Source: a virus
Length of the DNA stretch: 52,246 bases
IMG/VR virus record: IMGVR_UViG_3300030104_000800
Span: 1-52,246 of that record
Direction: 5' to 3' (one strand)
The notes beneath the pieces are model-generated. The model was not told the origin of the DNA, did not search any database, and worked only from the letters and a program-made list of their open reading frames with translations. This document shows, one piece after another, positions 16,142 through 24,923 of this stretch (its first letter is position 1; each line of letters begins with the position of its first letter). Position numbers and translations under genes: made by a program.

Positions 16142-16387
16142 ATGTCTGATACAAGAACAGCTGAAGAACTAGCTCAAGACTATACAGCAATGGGTCACTC
16201 TGTAGATTTAATCAATGGAATTATTGATGGATCAAGAATGGCTGGCGAAGAACAATCAGAAAAAAATGATTGTGTAAATAGAAATGTTGAACACTTAGAA
16301 CTAATGGTTGCAAAATCTGATTGGGGAAGTGAAGACATGACTGCTGCTAATAGTGCTATTACTGCTGGTAAAAGTTACGTAGCGTAG
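16142..16387 (+). CDS. Small conserved tail-region protein
   Basis: 81 residues: MSDTRTAEELAQDYTAMGHS, VDLINGIIDG, then NRNVEHLELMVAKSDW and ITAGKSYVA. A recognisable short protein of marine phages, always near fibre genes; function unknown, possibly an assembly factor. AGGAGA site and 9-base gap from the glycosyltransferase. Confidence 0.62.
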   Translation: MSDTRTAEELAQDYTAMGHSVDLINGIIDGSRMAGEEQSEKNDCVNRNVEHLELMVAKSDWGSEDMTAANSAITAGKSYVA

Positions 16388-16402
16388 ACAGGAGCCTAAA
16401 CA

Positions 16403-16780
16403 ATGGCTTTTGGTATAAACGCTTTTGCACAAAGTGCATTCTCATCGCTAGTTAATAACGATAGTCAAGCGTTTGTAACTGGTATTGCTCTTGCTATGCA
16501 AGAGGGTACAGGTACAGTTACTGCTGATGCTAATGTAAATGTCACTGGTATACTTCTTTCTATGCAAGAAGGTGACGCAACAGTCACTGGAAATGCTATA
16601 GTTAATGTAACTGGAATTAGTTTTGCAGCAACATTAGGAACACCAAATGTTGTTATATGGACACAAGTTCCAACTGGACCTGTTCAAACATTTACACAAG
16701 TAAATACAGGTTCTGTGCAAACTTATACTGAAGTTAATACAGGAACTGCTCCTGCCGCAGGTTATAATCCAGTATCATAA
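16403..16780 (+). CDS. Repetitive beta-rich structural protein
   Basis: 125 residues. Internal repeats VTGIALAMQEGTGTVTADAN / VTGILLSMQEGDATVTGNAI show two to three beta-strand units, then Val/Thr-rich WTQVPTGPVQTFTQVNTGSV triplets (three 'xxVxTGxxQT' units). Typical of small marine-phage structural proteins in the fibre region. Probably virion surface; no specific function known. AGGAG site. Confidence 0.6.
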   Translation: MAFGINAFAQSAFSSLVNNDSQAFVTGIALAMQEGTGTVTADANVNVTGILLSMQEGDATVTGNAIVNVTGISFAATLGTPNVVIWTQVPTGPVQTFTQVNTGSVQTYTEVNTGTAPAAGYNPVS

Positions 16781-16784
16781 TAAA

Positions 16785-16813
16785 TTGACACTGCTAAACA
16801 AATTTAATATCAT
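16785..16813 (+). promoter_or_regulatory. Sigma70-like promoter before the second fibre gene
   Basis: TTGACA (16785-16790), exact 17-bp spacer, TATCAT (16808-16813). It lies in the 57-bp gap between structural genes, 24 bases before the ATG at 16838. Close to consensus in an otherwise gene-dense late region. Confidence 0.6.
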
Positions 16814-16837
16814 ACAAAAGTTTAAGGAATTTAAAAT

Positions 16838-17920
16838 ATGGCTAATACCACATCAACAAGTTTAAAGCTTACAGTTCAAGCAACAGGTGATAACTCTGGA
16901 ACATGGGGCCAAATTACTAACACTAATTTACTTGTTTTAGAACAAGCAATTGGTGGTTATGAAGCAATTGGAATTACAACAGGGGCAACTTTAACATTTT
17001 CTAATGGTGTTATATCAAACGGTAAAAATCAAGTTTTAAAATTAACAGGAACCATAGCAGCCAATAGAACTGTTACTATTCCAGATTCAATAGAAAAAAC
17101 ATACATTGTAGATAATGCAACAACTGGTGCATACACAGTAACTTTTAAAACAAGTTCAGGAACAGGGGTTACCTGGTCTGCTACAGATAAAAGCACTAAA
17201 ATAATTTATTCAGATGGAACTAATGTAGTTGATACAGCTTTTGTATCTAATGCTATTACAGAAGTTTCAGAGGATACTAGTCCACAATTAGGTGGAGATT
17301 TAGATACCAATTCATTTAATATTAAAATTGATGATGATCATGGCATATATGATGATGATAATAATGAACAAATAGTATTTCAAAAAACAGCATCAGCTGT
17401 TAATAATCTTGAAGTAACTAACCAAGCAACAGGTTCAGGTCCTTCTCTTAATGCAGTTGGTGGTGATACAAATGTTGATTTAAATATTTCTCCAAAAGGT
17501 ATTGGAAGAGTTGTTTTAGGTGCAGCTAAAATAGAACAAACTGCAGAAAAAGTTACAAATGCTGCAACAGCATTTACAGGTACAATTAACTTTGATGTTA
17601 TTACACAATCTATTTTTAATGCTACTTCTAATGCTTCTGCAAACTGGACATTAAATGTTAGAGGTGATGGTTCAAATAGTTTAAATAATATTATGGATAC
17701 AGGAGAATCATTAACTATTGTAACTCTTGTACCGCAAGGATCAACAGCATATTATAATTCAGCTTTTCAAATTGATGGATCAAGTGTTACTCCTAAATGG
17801 CTAGATGGAGCAACTCCATCAGCAGGAAACGCTTCTTCAACAGACGTATACAGTTACACAATAATTAAAACTGCAAATGCTACATTTACAGTTATTGCAG
17901 CACAAACAAAGTTCGCATAA
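16838..17920 (+). CDS. Tail fibre / appendage protein
   Basis: 360 residues. N-terminus STSLKLTVQATGDNSGTWGQ followed by TNTNLLVLEQAIGGYEAIGI is the common attachment module of marine-phage appendages (GTWG...N.N...E.A.GG). The middle has TVTIPDSIEKTYIVDNATTG and VWS-type beta repeats; about 140-230 resembles the LGGDLDTNSFNI / ISPKGIGRVVLGA fibre segment. No lyase motif. AAGGAA site and its own promoter candidate. Confidence 0.72.
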   Translation: MANTTSTSLKLTVQATGDNSGTWGQITNTNLLVLEQAIGGYEAIGITTGATLTFSNGVISNGKNQVLKLTGTIAANRTVTIPDSIEKTYIVDNATTGAYTVTFKTSSGTGVTWSATDKSTKIIYSDGTNVVDTAFVSNAITEVSEDTSPQLGGDLDTNSFNIKIDDDHGIYDDDNNEQIVFQKTASAVNNLEVTNQATGSGPSLNAVGGDTNVDLNISPKGIGRVVLGAAKIEQTAEKVTNAATAFTGTINFDVITQSIFNATSNASANWTLNVRGDGSNSLNNIMDTGESLTIVTLVPQGSTAYYNSAFQIDGSSVTPKWLDGATPSAGNASSTDVYSYTIIKTANATFTVIAAQTKFA

Positions 17921-17934
17921 TAGGAGAATTTTAG

Positions 17935-18918
17935 ATGCCTTTAATTGGAAGTAAAGCAGTCAAAATGCCGGGAGGCATTGGAGGCGGCAGCAATAAAAAA
18001 TTTACATCAGCTACAGGTGGAACAATTACAACTGTAGGCGATTACAAAATTCACACTTTTACATCACCAGGAACTTTTACAGTTACACAAGCAGGTAACG
18101 CACCAACAAATCCTGTAGGTGGTCCAGCAACAGTAGACTATTTAGTAGTAGCTGGTGGTGGAGGTGGAGCATTTAAAGGTGGTGGAGGTGGAGCAGGAGG
18201 TTTTAGAGAATCCGTTCCAAGCCCTGCTGCATGGACAGGAAGTCCTTTAGCTAATCCAGGTGGTGGTTTAACCGTAACTGCTCAAGGTTATCCAGTAACT
18301 GTTGGATCGGGAGGAGCAGGAGGCGTTCAACCTGGACCACAACCTCCAGGAGCTAACGGATCAGACTCAGTTTTTTCAACTATAACATCTACAGGTGGTG
18401 GTGGAGGTGGAGCTTTACTTAATAATAATGCAAATGGTAACCCAGGAGGTTCTGGTGGTGGTGCAAAAAAAGTAGCTAATCCTTCAGGAGCTAGTGCAGG
18501 TTCAGGAAATACTCCTCCTGTAAGTCCTCCTCAAGGAAATCCAGGTGGTCCAGTAGGTAGTGACCCAAGTGTAAATACACAATCAAGTGGAGGTGGAGCA
18601 GGAGCTTCAGGTGGATCAGGAGATAGTGCTGGTGGTGCTGGTGTAGGAACCGCATTTAATCCAAGTCCTTCTGTTGGAACACCGGGACCAGATGGTGCTT
18701 TAAGATATTTTGGTGGTGGAGGTGGTTCAGCAATAACATCTAGTCCATCAAGTTATGTTGGTCCAGCCGCAGTTGGAGGAGGTGGAGCCGCTAAATCAAA
18801 TGGAGGAAATCCTGGAACAGCTAACACTGGAGGAGGTGGAGGTGGAACTGCCGGTAATCCTGGAACTGCGGGAAGTGGTGGTTCTGGTATAGTTATGATA
18901 AGGTATAAGTATCAGTAA
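17935..18918 (+). CDS. Glycine-rich fibre-tip/adhesin-like protein
   Basis: 327 residues. After KIHTFTSPGTFTVTQ and VDYLVVAGGGGG, most of the protein is Gly-rich (runs of GGGG) with short aromatic or polar insertions, ending GGSGIVMIRYKYQ. The pattern matches the phage glycine-rich domain family, and poly-Gly stretches could form polyglycine-II bundles as in T-even-type adhesins (gp38 of S16). Position after fibre genes suggests a receptor-binding tip. GGAGAA site. Confidence 0.66.
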   Translation: MPLIGSKAVKMPGGIGGGSNKKFTSATGGTITTVGDYKIHTFTSPGTFTVTQAGNAPTNPVGGPATVDYLVVAGGGGGAFKGGGGGAGGFRESVPSPAAWTGSPLANPGGGLTVTAQGYPVTVGSGGAGGVQPGPQPPGANGSDSVFSTITSTGGGGGGALLNNNANGNPGGSGGGAKKVANPSGASAGSGNTPPVSPPQGNPGGPVGSDPSVNTQSSGGGAGASGGSGDSAGGAGVGTAFNPSPSVGTPGPDGALRYFGGGGGSAITSSPSSYVGPAAVGGGGAAKSNGGNPGTANTGGGGGGTAGNPGTAGSGGSGIVMIRYKYQ

Positions 18919-18959
18919 AAAATTTATGCAAAAGAAAGAGCTAGAAAGATATTTAAATT

Positions 18960-19589
18960 ATGAATTTAAATAATTACTATTGGTATTTTACATCTGTAAT
19001 ACCACCTAGAATTTGTGATGATATTATAAAACATGGTTTGTCAAAAGCAGACACCATGGCAAGAATAGGTGGTTATGATAATAAAAAATTAACTAAAAAT
19101 GAAATTAAAGATATGAAACGCAAGAGGGATTCAGATCTTGTTTGGTTAAATGATACTTGGATATACAAAGAATTACATCCTTATATTCACGCAGCAAATA
19201 AAAATTCAGGTTGGAACTTTGAATGGGATCGAAGTGAATCTTGTCAATTTACAAAATATAAATTAAACCAATACTATGATTGGCATTGTGACTCTTGGGA
19301 CAAACCTTATCAAAACCCTGGACCTGATTTTGGTAAAATAAGAAAACTATCTATGACCTGTCAACTAACTGATGGATCAGAATATCAAGGTGGAGAACTA
19401 GAGTTTGATTTTAGAAATTACGATCCTCATTTAAGAAATAAAAAAACACATATAATACAAGCAAAAGAAATATTGCCTAAAGGAAGTATTGTTGTATTTC
19501 CTTCATTTGTATGGCATAGAGTTAAACCAGTAACGAAAGGAACAAGATATTCATTGGTAATGTGGAACCTTGGATATCCATTTAAATAG
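18960..19589 (+). CDS. 2OG-Fe(II) oxygenase (prolyl-hydroxylase-like), first of a pair
   Basis: 209 residues. Jelly-roll dioxygenase signature: iron ligands H109-x-D111 (YYDWHCDSW) and H186 (FVWHRV), with R196 (TKGTRYSLVMWN) as the 2-oxoglutarate carboxylate ligand; GGELEFDF near 144-151 is the expected strand. It should hydroxylate a protein or small molecule using O2, Fe(II) and 2OG. It follows the glycine/proline-containing adhesin gene, so a virion protein is a possible substrate. Weak ribosome site only. Confidence 0.78.
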   Translation: MNLNNYYWYFTSVIPPRICDDIIKHGLSKADTMARIGGYDNKKLTKNEIKDMKRKRDSDLVWLNDTWIYKELHPYIHAANKNSGWNFEWDRSESCQFTKYKLNQYYDWHCDSWDKPYQNPGPDFGKIRKLSMTCQLTDGSEYQGGELEFDFRNYDPHLRNKKTHIIQAKEILPKGSIVVFPSFVWHRVKPVTKGTRYSLVMWNLGYPFK

Positions 19590-19590
19590 T

Positions 19591-20211
19591 ATGTTTAAAA
19601 AAAATAAATATGTAGTTATTAAAAAAGCGATTGATAAAGATTTAGCATTATTTCTTTACAATTATTTTTTAATGAAGAAACAAGTTTTTGATACAAGTAT
19701 TGAAACTAAATACATTTCTCCTTATGAAACTTTTTTAGGTCTTTATGAAAATGAAAATCAACAGATACCAAACACTTATAGTAGTTATTCTGATATAGCT
19801 ATGGAAACTTTAATGTTAAAATGTCAACCAATCATGGAAAAGATAACAGGTTTAAAGTTATATCCATCTTACACATATGCAAGAATTTATAAAAAAGGAG
19901 ATGTTCTTAAAAGACATAAAGATAGATTTAGTTGTGAAATATCTACAACTATGAATCTTGGTGGAGATGATTGGCCAATATATCTTGAGCCTTCTGGAGA
20001 AGTTGGTAAGAAAGGTATTAAGGTAAATCTAAAACCAGGAGATATGTTAGTGTATTCTGGTTGTGAATTAGAGCATTGGAGAAATAAATTTAAAGGCAAA
20101 GACTGTGCACAAGTATTTTTGCACTACAACAATCGTAAAACACCAGGAGCCAAAGACAATATGTTTGACAGACGGCCCCATTTAGGACTTCCAAGTTGGT
20201 TTAAAAAGTAG
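19591..20211 (+). CDS. 2OG-Fe(II) oxygenase, second of a pair
   Basis: 206 residues from the ATG at 19591 (an earlier in-frame start at 19570 lies inside the previous gene). H109-x-D111 (KRHKDRFSC) and H162 (CELEHWRN) fit the iron triad; the LKPGDMLVYSG strand before H162 is typical. There is no clear Arg ten residues later; a Lys (K168 or K170) may bind 2OG. Sequence is quite different from its neighbour, so this is not a recent duplication. Paired oxygenases are known in cyanophages and pelagic phages, substrates unresolved. Confidence 0.74.
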   Translation: MFKKNKYVVIKKAIDKDLALFLYNYFLMKKQVFDTSIETKYISPYETFLGLYENENQQIPNTYSSYSDIAMETLMLKCQPIMEKITGLKLYPSYTYARIYKKGDVLKRHKDRFSCEISTTMNLGGDDWPIYLEPSGEVGKKGIKVNLKPGDMLVYSGCELEHWRNKFKGKDCAQVFLHYNNRKTPGAKDNMFDRRPHLGLPSWFKK

Positions 20212-20249
20212 TATATTTGCCCTTGTTTCTTTTATAATACGGATAAAAT

Positions 20250-22181
20250 ATGTTACAAAAACTTAATTTTAAACCAGGATTTAACAAACAAGATACCGAA
20301 TCAGGAGCTGAATCTCAATGGACTGATGGTAATTACGTTAGATTTAGATATGGTTTACCAGAAAAAATAGGCGGTTGGTCACAACTTACATCAAATACTT
20401 TACCAGGTGCTGCTAGAGCACAACATGCTTTTACTAGTTTAGCAGGAGAAAAGTATACAGCTATAGGAACTAATAAAGGTTTGTTTTTATACTATGGTGG
20501 AGATTTTTTTGACATTACTCCTTTAGATACCGCTATTACAGGTGCAACTTTTACAGTAACATCTGGTTCAGCTACTGTTACAGTAAATAAAACAAGTCAT
20601 GGATTAATAAATGGAGAGTATATAACTTTTACAGGTGTAACTATTCCAACAAACTCTGGTTATTCAACATCAGATTTTACAGATAATACTTTTGAAGTTT
20701 TAAATTCTCAGTCAGGCACCTTTCAAATTACAATGCCTTCTAATTCTGCAGGTGCTAGTAGTGCAACAGGTGCTGCTACAATAAACCCTTATATAACTGT
20801 TGGTCCAGCTGTTCAAACACCTGGTTATGGTTGGGGTACATCTACATGGGGAGCAAGCACATGGAATACACCTAGATCAACTAGTAATGTAATTTTAGAT
20901 CCAGGCCAATGGTCCTTGGATAATTTTGGTGAAGTCCTTATCGCAACTATTAGTAATGGTAAAACATTTACTTGGAATGCAGGAGCAACTAGTGCAAGAA
21001 CAGTTAGAGCTTCTACATCGACATCTGGTTTCTCTACATCAGCAAACCCAACAGCGTCTAGATTTACATTAGTATCTGATAGAGATAGACACGTATTTCA
21101 TTTTGGAACAGAAACAACAATTGGAAGCACAGGGACACAAGATCCAATGTTTATTAGATTCTCGGATCAAGAAAATTTAAACGACTATACTCCAACAGCA
21201 ACTAATACATCTGGTACTTTTAGATTAGATACTGGTAATGAAATTAGAGGAGCAGTGCAAGGTAAAGACTATACTCTTGTTTTAACTGATAGTGCTGCAT
21301 ACATAATTCAATTTATTGGAGCGCCTTTTACATTTAGTGTAAGACAAGTTGGAACCAACTGTGGTTTGATTGGTCAAAATGCTTTGAGTTATTCTAATGG
21401 TAGAATTTTCTGGATGTCAGGAGAAGGTGGTTTCTTTGTTTATGATGGAACAGTTAAGATGTTACCATGTCTTGTTGAAGATTTTGTATTTACAACAGGA
21501 GGAGATAATCTAGGTATTAACTATAGCACAGCAGGTGTAACTTATGCAGAGCACAATAGTTTATATAATGAGATAAATTGGTTTTATCCAAAAGCTAATT
21601 CAACACAAATAGATAGATGTGTTACATATAATTATGGTGAAAATTGTTGGACTACTAGTTCTTTAGCAAGGACAAGTTATCTTGATCAAGGTGTATTTGA
21701 TTTACCTTATGCAACTGAATACAATACAACTGCAACTCCAGTATTTCCTATTCAAGGTATTACAAACTTACCTGGTGCTTCTATATACTATGAACACGAA
21801 AAAGGAACAGATCAGATTAACACTTCAGGAACAACTTCTATAGATGCATTCATTCGATCAGGTGATTTTGATATAACTAATAATCAAAATATTGCAGACA
21901 TTAGAGGAGATGGTGAGTTTTTTATGTCTGTTAGAAGATTTATACCTGATTATAAATTACTAACAGGAAATTCAAAAGTTACTTTGTTTATAAATGATTA
22001 TCCAAATAACACAGCTACAAGTTCCCCACTAGGACCCTTTACAATAACTTCTTCTACTGATAAAGTAGACACTCGTGCAAGAGCTAGATTACTCTCTCTT
22101 AAAATAGAAAATGATAGTACTGGTGAAACTTGGCGTTATGGCACACTAAGACTAGATGCACAACCAGATGGACGTAGATAA
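20250..22181 (+). CDS. Tail hub / DNA-stabilisation protein, P22 gp10-like
   Basis: 643 residues. Starts MLQKLNFKPGFNKQDTESGA, then QWTDGNYVRFRYGLPEKIGG and W at 42; next comes a beta-propeller-like body (GEKYTAIGTNKGLFLYYGG, YGWGTSTWGASTWNTPR, RDRHVFHFGT, MFIRFSDQENLNDY, VQGKDYTLVLTDSAAYIIQF) and FWMSGEGGFFVYDG. This is the marine version of the P22 gp10-type hub that plugs the portal channel after packaging. A TATAAT box lies about 12 bases upstream of its ATG. Ends one base into the next gene. Confidence 0.74.
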   Translation: MLQKLNFKPGFNKQDTESGAESQWTDGNYVRFRYGLPEKIGGWSQLTSNTLPGAARAQHAFTSLAGEKYTAIGTNKGLFLYYGGDFFDITPLDTAITGATFTVTSGSATVTVNKTSHGLINGEYITFTGVTIPTNSGYSTSDFTDNTFEVLNSQSGTFQITMPSNSAGASSATGAATINPYITVGPAVQTPGYGWGTSTWGASTWNTPRSTSNVILDPGQWSLDNFGEVLIATISNGKTFTWNAGATSARTVRASTSTSGFSTSANPTASRFTLVSDRDRHVFHFGTETTIGSTGTQDPMFIRFSDQENLNDYTPTATNTSGTFRLDTGNEIRGAVQGKDYTLVLTDSAAYIIQFIGAPFTFSVRQVGTNCGLIGQNALSYSNGRIFWMSGEGGFFVYDGTVKMLPCLVEDFVFTTGGDNLGINYSTAGVTYAEHNSLYNEINWFYPKANSTQIDRCVTYNYGENCWTTSSLARTSYLDQGVFDLPYATEYNTTATPVFPIQGITNLPGASIYYEHEKGTDQINTSGTTSIDAFIRSGDFDITNNQNIADIRGDGEFFMSVRRFIPDYKLLTGNSKVTLFINDYPNNTATSSPLGPFTITSSTDKVDTRARARLLSLKIENDSTGETWRYGTLRLDAQPDGRR

Positions 22182-23281
22182 TGACTGTAGATAAAAGAAT
22201 AAATTATTTTAAAGGTGGAGGATATCAAGGAGGCACAAATACTTCTGATAGAATTACAGGGGGTCAAGGTAGACAAGTAGCAAGAGATGAACGAGCAAAT
22301 AGAAGAACTGTTCCTAGCGGTAATACAGGTTCTAATGATAGACAATCTTATAACGTAAATAAAAGCACTGTTGATGTAGGTGGCGGCAAAGCTAGAAAAT
22401 TAACAGGAAGAGATTATGCTTTATTAACTCGTAACAATTATAATAGAAGTGGTTTTGGTGGCGCAAATAGAATAGGTGGAGCCGGAAGATTTGCTGATGA
22501 GTACACAGGCGGAGGTTTAAAAGATTTATTTAAAGGATTATTAAGTATGGCTGTACCTGGTGCTAGTTTTCTTTTTAACAAAGGCAAACAAGGTATAGCA
22601 GGCATAAACAATGTGCTTAATAATTTTACAAGAAACATGAGAGATGGTTTTGATACCCAAGAAGAATATGAAGCAAATAGACAAGATGAAATTGATCGTA
22701 ATACAATTAGAACATTAGAAAACACTATACAAAAAAAATATTTAGATAAAGATAGATCTTTAGATGAAACTCAACTAGATGAAAAACTTGCTGCTTTAAA
22801 ACAAAGTATGGGAATTCTTGACGTTACACCAGTTAATGAAGTAGATAATAGACCTGTGCAAAATTTTACATTTGATCCCACCAAATTTAATAACAGACTA
22901 AACGAAGGAATAACTATTAAAATACCAAACAATATGAACAAAGATTTTTCTGATGTTAGTTCTCTTTTTGATGGTTCTGGTATTACAAGTACAATTCCTA
23001 ATAATCCAAAAGTAGCAGGTTCATTTAAAACAAAAACTCAAAAACTACTAGAAGACATGGCTAACAGTGGGGAAATAGAATTACCTGGTACTGCTAGTGC
23101 TTCTGAAGTTGAACAAACACCTGTTAACATAGAAGCTACTGACGCACAAATTGAAAAAATTAAAAATTTCAAAGAAAAATTTGGTTTAGAAAAAGGAGAT
23201 GCAGATGTATTTAAAGATACTTCTATAGGTAAAGAATTAAGTGAAGATGTAATAAATAGTATTTTAGGTTCACTAGAATAA
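22181..23281 (+). CDS. Virion-associated protein of unknown function
   Basis: 366 residues. Gly/Arg/Asn-rich, disordered N-terminus (GGGYQGGTNTSDRITGGQGR), a hydrophobic stretch near 120-135 (LLSMAVPGASFLFNKG), then a charged helical middle (EEYEANRQDEIDRNTIRTLE) and acidic C-terminus. Coupled to the hub gene and to the next small gene. No family recognised; location among tail and internal-protein genes suggests a virion role. Confidence 0.55.
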   Translation: MTVDKRINYFKGGGYQGGTNTSDRITGGQGRQVARDERANRRTVPSGNTGSNDRQSYNVNKSTVDVGGGKARKLTGRDYALLTRNNYNRSGFGGANRIGGAGRFADEYTGGGLKDLFKGLLSMAVPGASFLFNKGKQGIAGINNVLNNFTRNMRDGFDTQEEYEANRQDEIDRNTIRTLENTIQKKYLDKDRSLDETQLDEKLAALKQSMGILDVTPVNEVDNRPVQNFTFDPTKFNNRLNEGITIKIPNNMNKDFSDVSSLFDGSGITSTIPNNPKVAGSFKTKTQKLLEDMANSGEIELPGTASASEVEQTPVNIEATDAQIEKIKNFKEKFGLEKGDADVFKDTSIGKELSEDVINSILGSLE

Positions 23282-23445
23282 TGGCTAAAATAAGTGTATA
23301 CATACCTGAACCACAAGAAGAATACAGTTCCGAGAACCAAAGACAAATATTGGAGTCTATTGATACAGTAAAAAACCAACTTAACTTTTCTTTTCAACAA
23401 GACTTAAAACAAGAACAAGATATATTTAACTACTTCATGTCATGA
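23281..23445 (+). CDS. Small hypothetical protein
   Basis: 54 codons: MAKISVYIPEPQEEYSSENQ then a helical Gln-rich part ending FNYFMS. Its ATG overlaps the previous stop by one base and its TGA overlaps the next ATG (ATGA at 23442). Perfect coupling supports expression. Function unknown; the helical region may be a coiled coil. Confidence 0.57.
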   Translation: MAKISVYIPEPQEEYSSENQRQILESIDTVKNQLNFSFQQDLKQEQDIFNYFMS

Positions 23446-23777
23446 CAATACAATATAAAAGCGCTACATTTGATTTAACATCTACCAATGCAACAACAGT
23501 GTTGTCTATATCAACATCAGCTATTGCTATTGTTAGAACTGTACAAGCAGTTCATGATACAGCAAGTAATGTTAATGCACATTTGATTTTAAAAAAATCA
23601 GGTGGATCAGATGTTAAAATAGGTTATAAACAAGTTAATTTAGATACAGAAAGCATGTTGACAGGACCATTAAACTTAGAAGCAGGAGATGCTATAAAGA
23701 TGCAGGCAGGAACTGCAAATGAAATAACAGGTTCTGTTAGTTATGCTTTAATAGATAGATCGCAGGAGAACGGTTAG
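23442..23777 (+). CDS. Small beta-rich structural protein
   Basis: 111 residues: MTIQYKSATFDLTSTNATTV, then SAIAIVRTVQAVHDTASNVNA, and a SYALIDRS ending. The pattern 'V..VQ..HDT' plus 'GP.NLEAGDAIKMQAG' is familiar from small virion proteins of marine phages. Coupled to both neighbours; function unknown. Confidence 0.6.
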   Translation: MTIQYKSATFDLTSTNATTVLSISTSAIAIVRTVQAVHDTASNVNAHLILKKSGGSDVKIGYKQVNLDTESMLTGPLNLEAGDAIKMQAGTANEITGSVSYALIDRSQENG

Positions 23778-24004
23778 TGTCTGACGATTTACTTAAAATA
23801 CATTGTACAACTACAGTTGTTATAAGAAACACTAAAACAAAACGTGTTTATGCAACTAAAGAAGAGAAAGACTTAGATGTTGCTGATCCTAATACAGATA
23901 CAACTATTAACGACATTGCAGAAGATGTTACTGTAGAAGTATCACCAAAAGGATTAGAAGCTTTAAAGAAAGTAATGAATCAAAACAATGAATCAAACAC
24001 CTAA
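23777..24004 (+). CDS. Small conserved phage protein
   Basis: 75 residues from a GTG start overlapping the previous stop. Sequence SDDLLKIHCTTTVVIRNTKT then acidic VADPNTDTTINDIAED. Resembles small virion-region proteins in marine phages. Ends 16 bases inside the glycosyltransferase gene. Function unknown. Confidence 0.56.
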   Translation: MSDDLLKIHCTTTVVIRNTKTKRVYATKEEKDLDVADPNTDTTINDIAEDVTVEVSPKGLEALKKVMNQNNESNT

Positions 24005-24923
24005 AGGTGGGACGGAGTTACAATTAGAATTTTTAAAAAACCATGTAGATAAAACTCTACTTGATAAATTTTCTATTTGTACATCGATCCCTGAAAAAAT
24101 ACCGTTGGATAAAGATAAGATAAATATCTTATGGCAAAAGAATTCATACGATCAACCGAATCTAGCACCATGGTTCACGGACCACGGCAATCACAACAAG
24201 TATGATTGGTATGTGTTTAATAGTCATTGGACCTTTGAGAAGTTTAGAATAGCATTTGATTTACCTACAAGTAAATGTGTAGTTATAAAGAATGGTATAG
24301 AGAAGATAGAACCAACAACACCTTATATAAAAGGTCAACCTATAAAGATTATACATCAAAACACACCTTGGAGAGGATTGAATGTTTTATTAGGTGCAAT
24401 GCAGTTAGTTAAGAATCCATTGATTACTTTAGATGTTTATTCATCTACAGAAGTTTATGGTAAAGACTTTCATAACTCTAATCATAAATACTATGAAACA
24501 CTTTACGAGCAAGCAGAAGTATTACCTAATGTAAATTACATTGGATATAAATCAAACGAATACATAAGAGAACATATCAAAGACTATAAGATGTATGCGT
24601 ATCCTAGTATATGGGAAGAGACTTCTTGTATATCATTACTAGAATGTATGGCAGGTGGATTGTATTGTATTACAACTAATCTAGGTGCATTGTTTGAAAC
24701 AGGTGCAGAATTTCCAATCTATGTACCATACTTAACGGACCGTAAACAACTAGCTAAGAACTTTGCAAATGCAATAGAAGCTGCAGCATTGACTTTAGAT
24801 AACAAAGTAATACAAGATCATTTAAAGTTTCAATCAAAGTATACTAATCAATATTATAACTGGGACAAACAAGCTATGGCCTGGACTAATTTTTTAAAAG
24901 GAGCAATCAATGCAAAACAATGA
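23988..24923 (+). CDS. Glycosyltransferase, GT4-like (GT-B fold)
   Basis: 311 residues. N-terminal domain is short (PKGGTELQLEFLKNHVD), then NILWQKNSYDQPNLAPWFTD; second domain shows VVIKNGIE, the IIHQNTPWRGLNVLLGAMQL segment, and the E-x7-E motif (W-E-E-T-S-C-I-S-L-L-E, near 209-219) used by retaining GT-B enzymes for the sugar nucleotide, followed by CMAGGLYCITTNLGAL. It should transfer a sugar from NDP-sugar; target unknown. Paired directly with a GT-A-like enzyme, suggesting a small glycan pathway. Confidence 0.74.
   Translation: MNQTPKGGTELQLEFLKNHVDKTLLDKFSICTSIPEKIPLDKDKINILWQKNSYDQPNLAPWFTDHGNHNKYDWYVFNSHWTFEKFRIAFDLPTSKCVVIKNGIEKIEPTTPYIKGQPIKIIHQNTPWRGLNVLLGAMQLVKNPLITLDVYSSTEVYGKDFHNSNHKYYETLYEQAEVLPNVNYIGYKSNEYIREHIKDYKMYAYPSIWEETSCISLLECMAGGLYCITTNLGALFETGAEFPIYVPYLTDRKQLAKNFANAIEAAALTLDNKVIQDHLKFQSKYTNQYYNWDKQAMAWTNFLKGAINAKQ

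Noticed and set aside
20233-20238. TATAAT box before the tail hub gene
   Set aside because: Perfect -10 but no acceptable -35 at 15-19 bp and only about 12 bases to the ATG; kept as a remark, not as a promoter.
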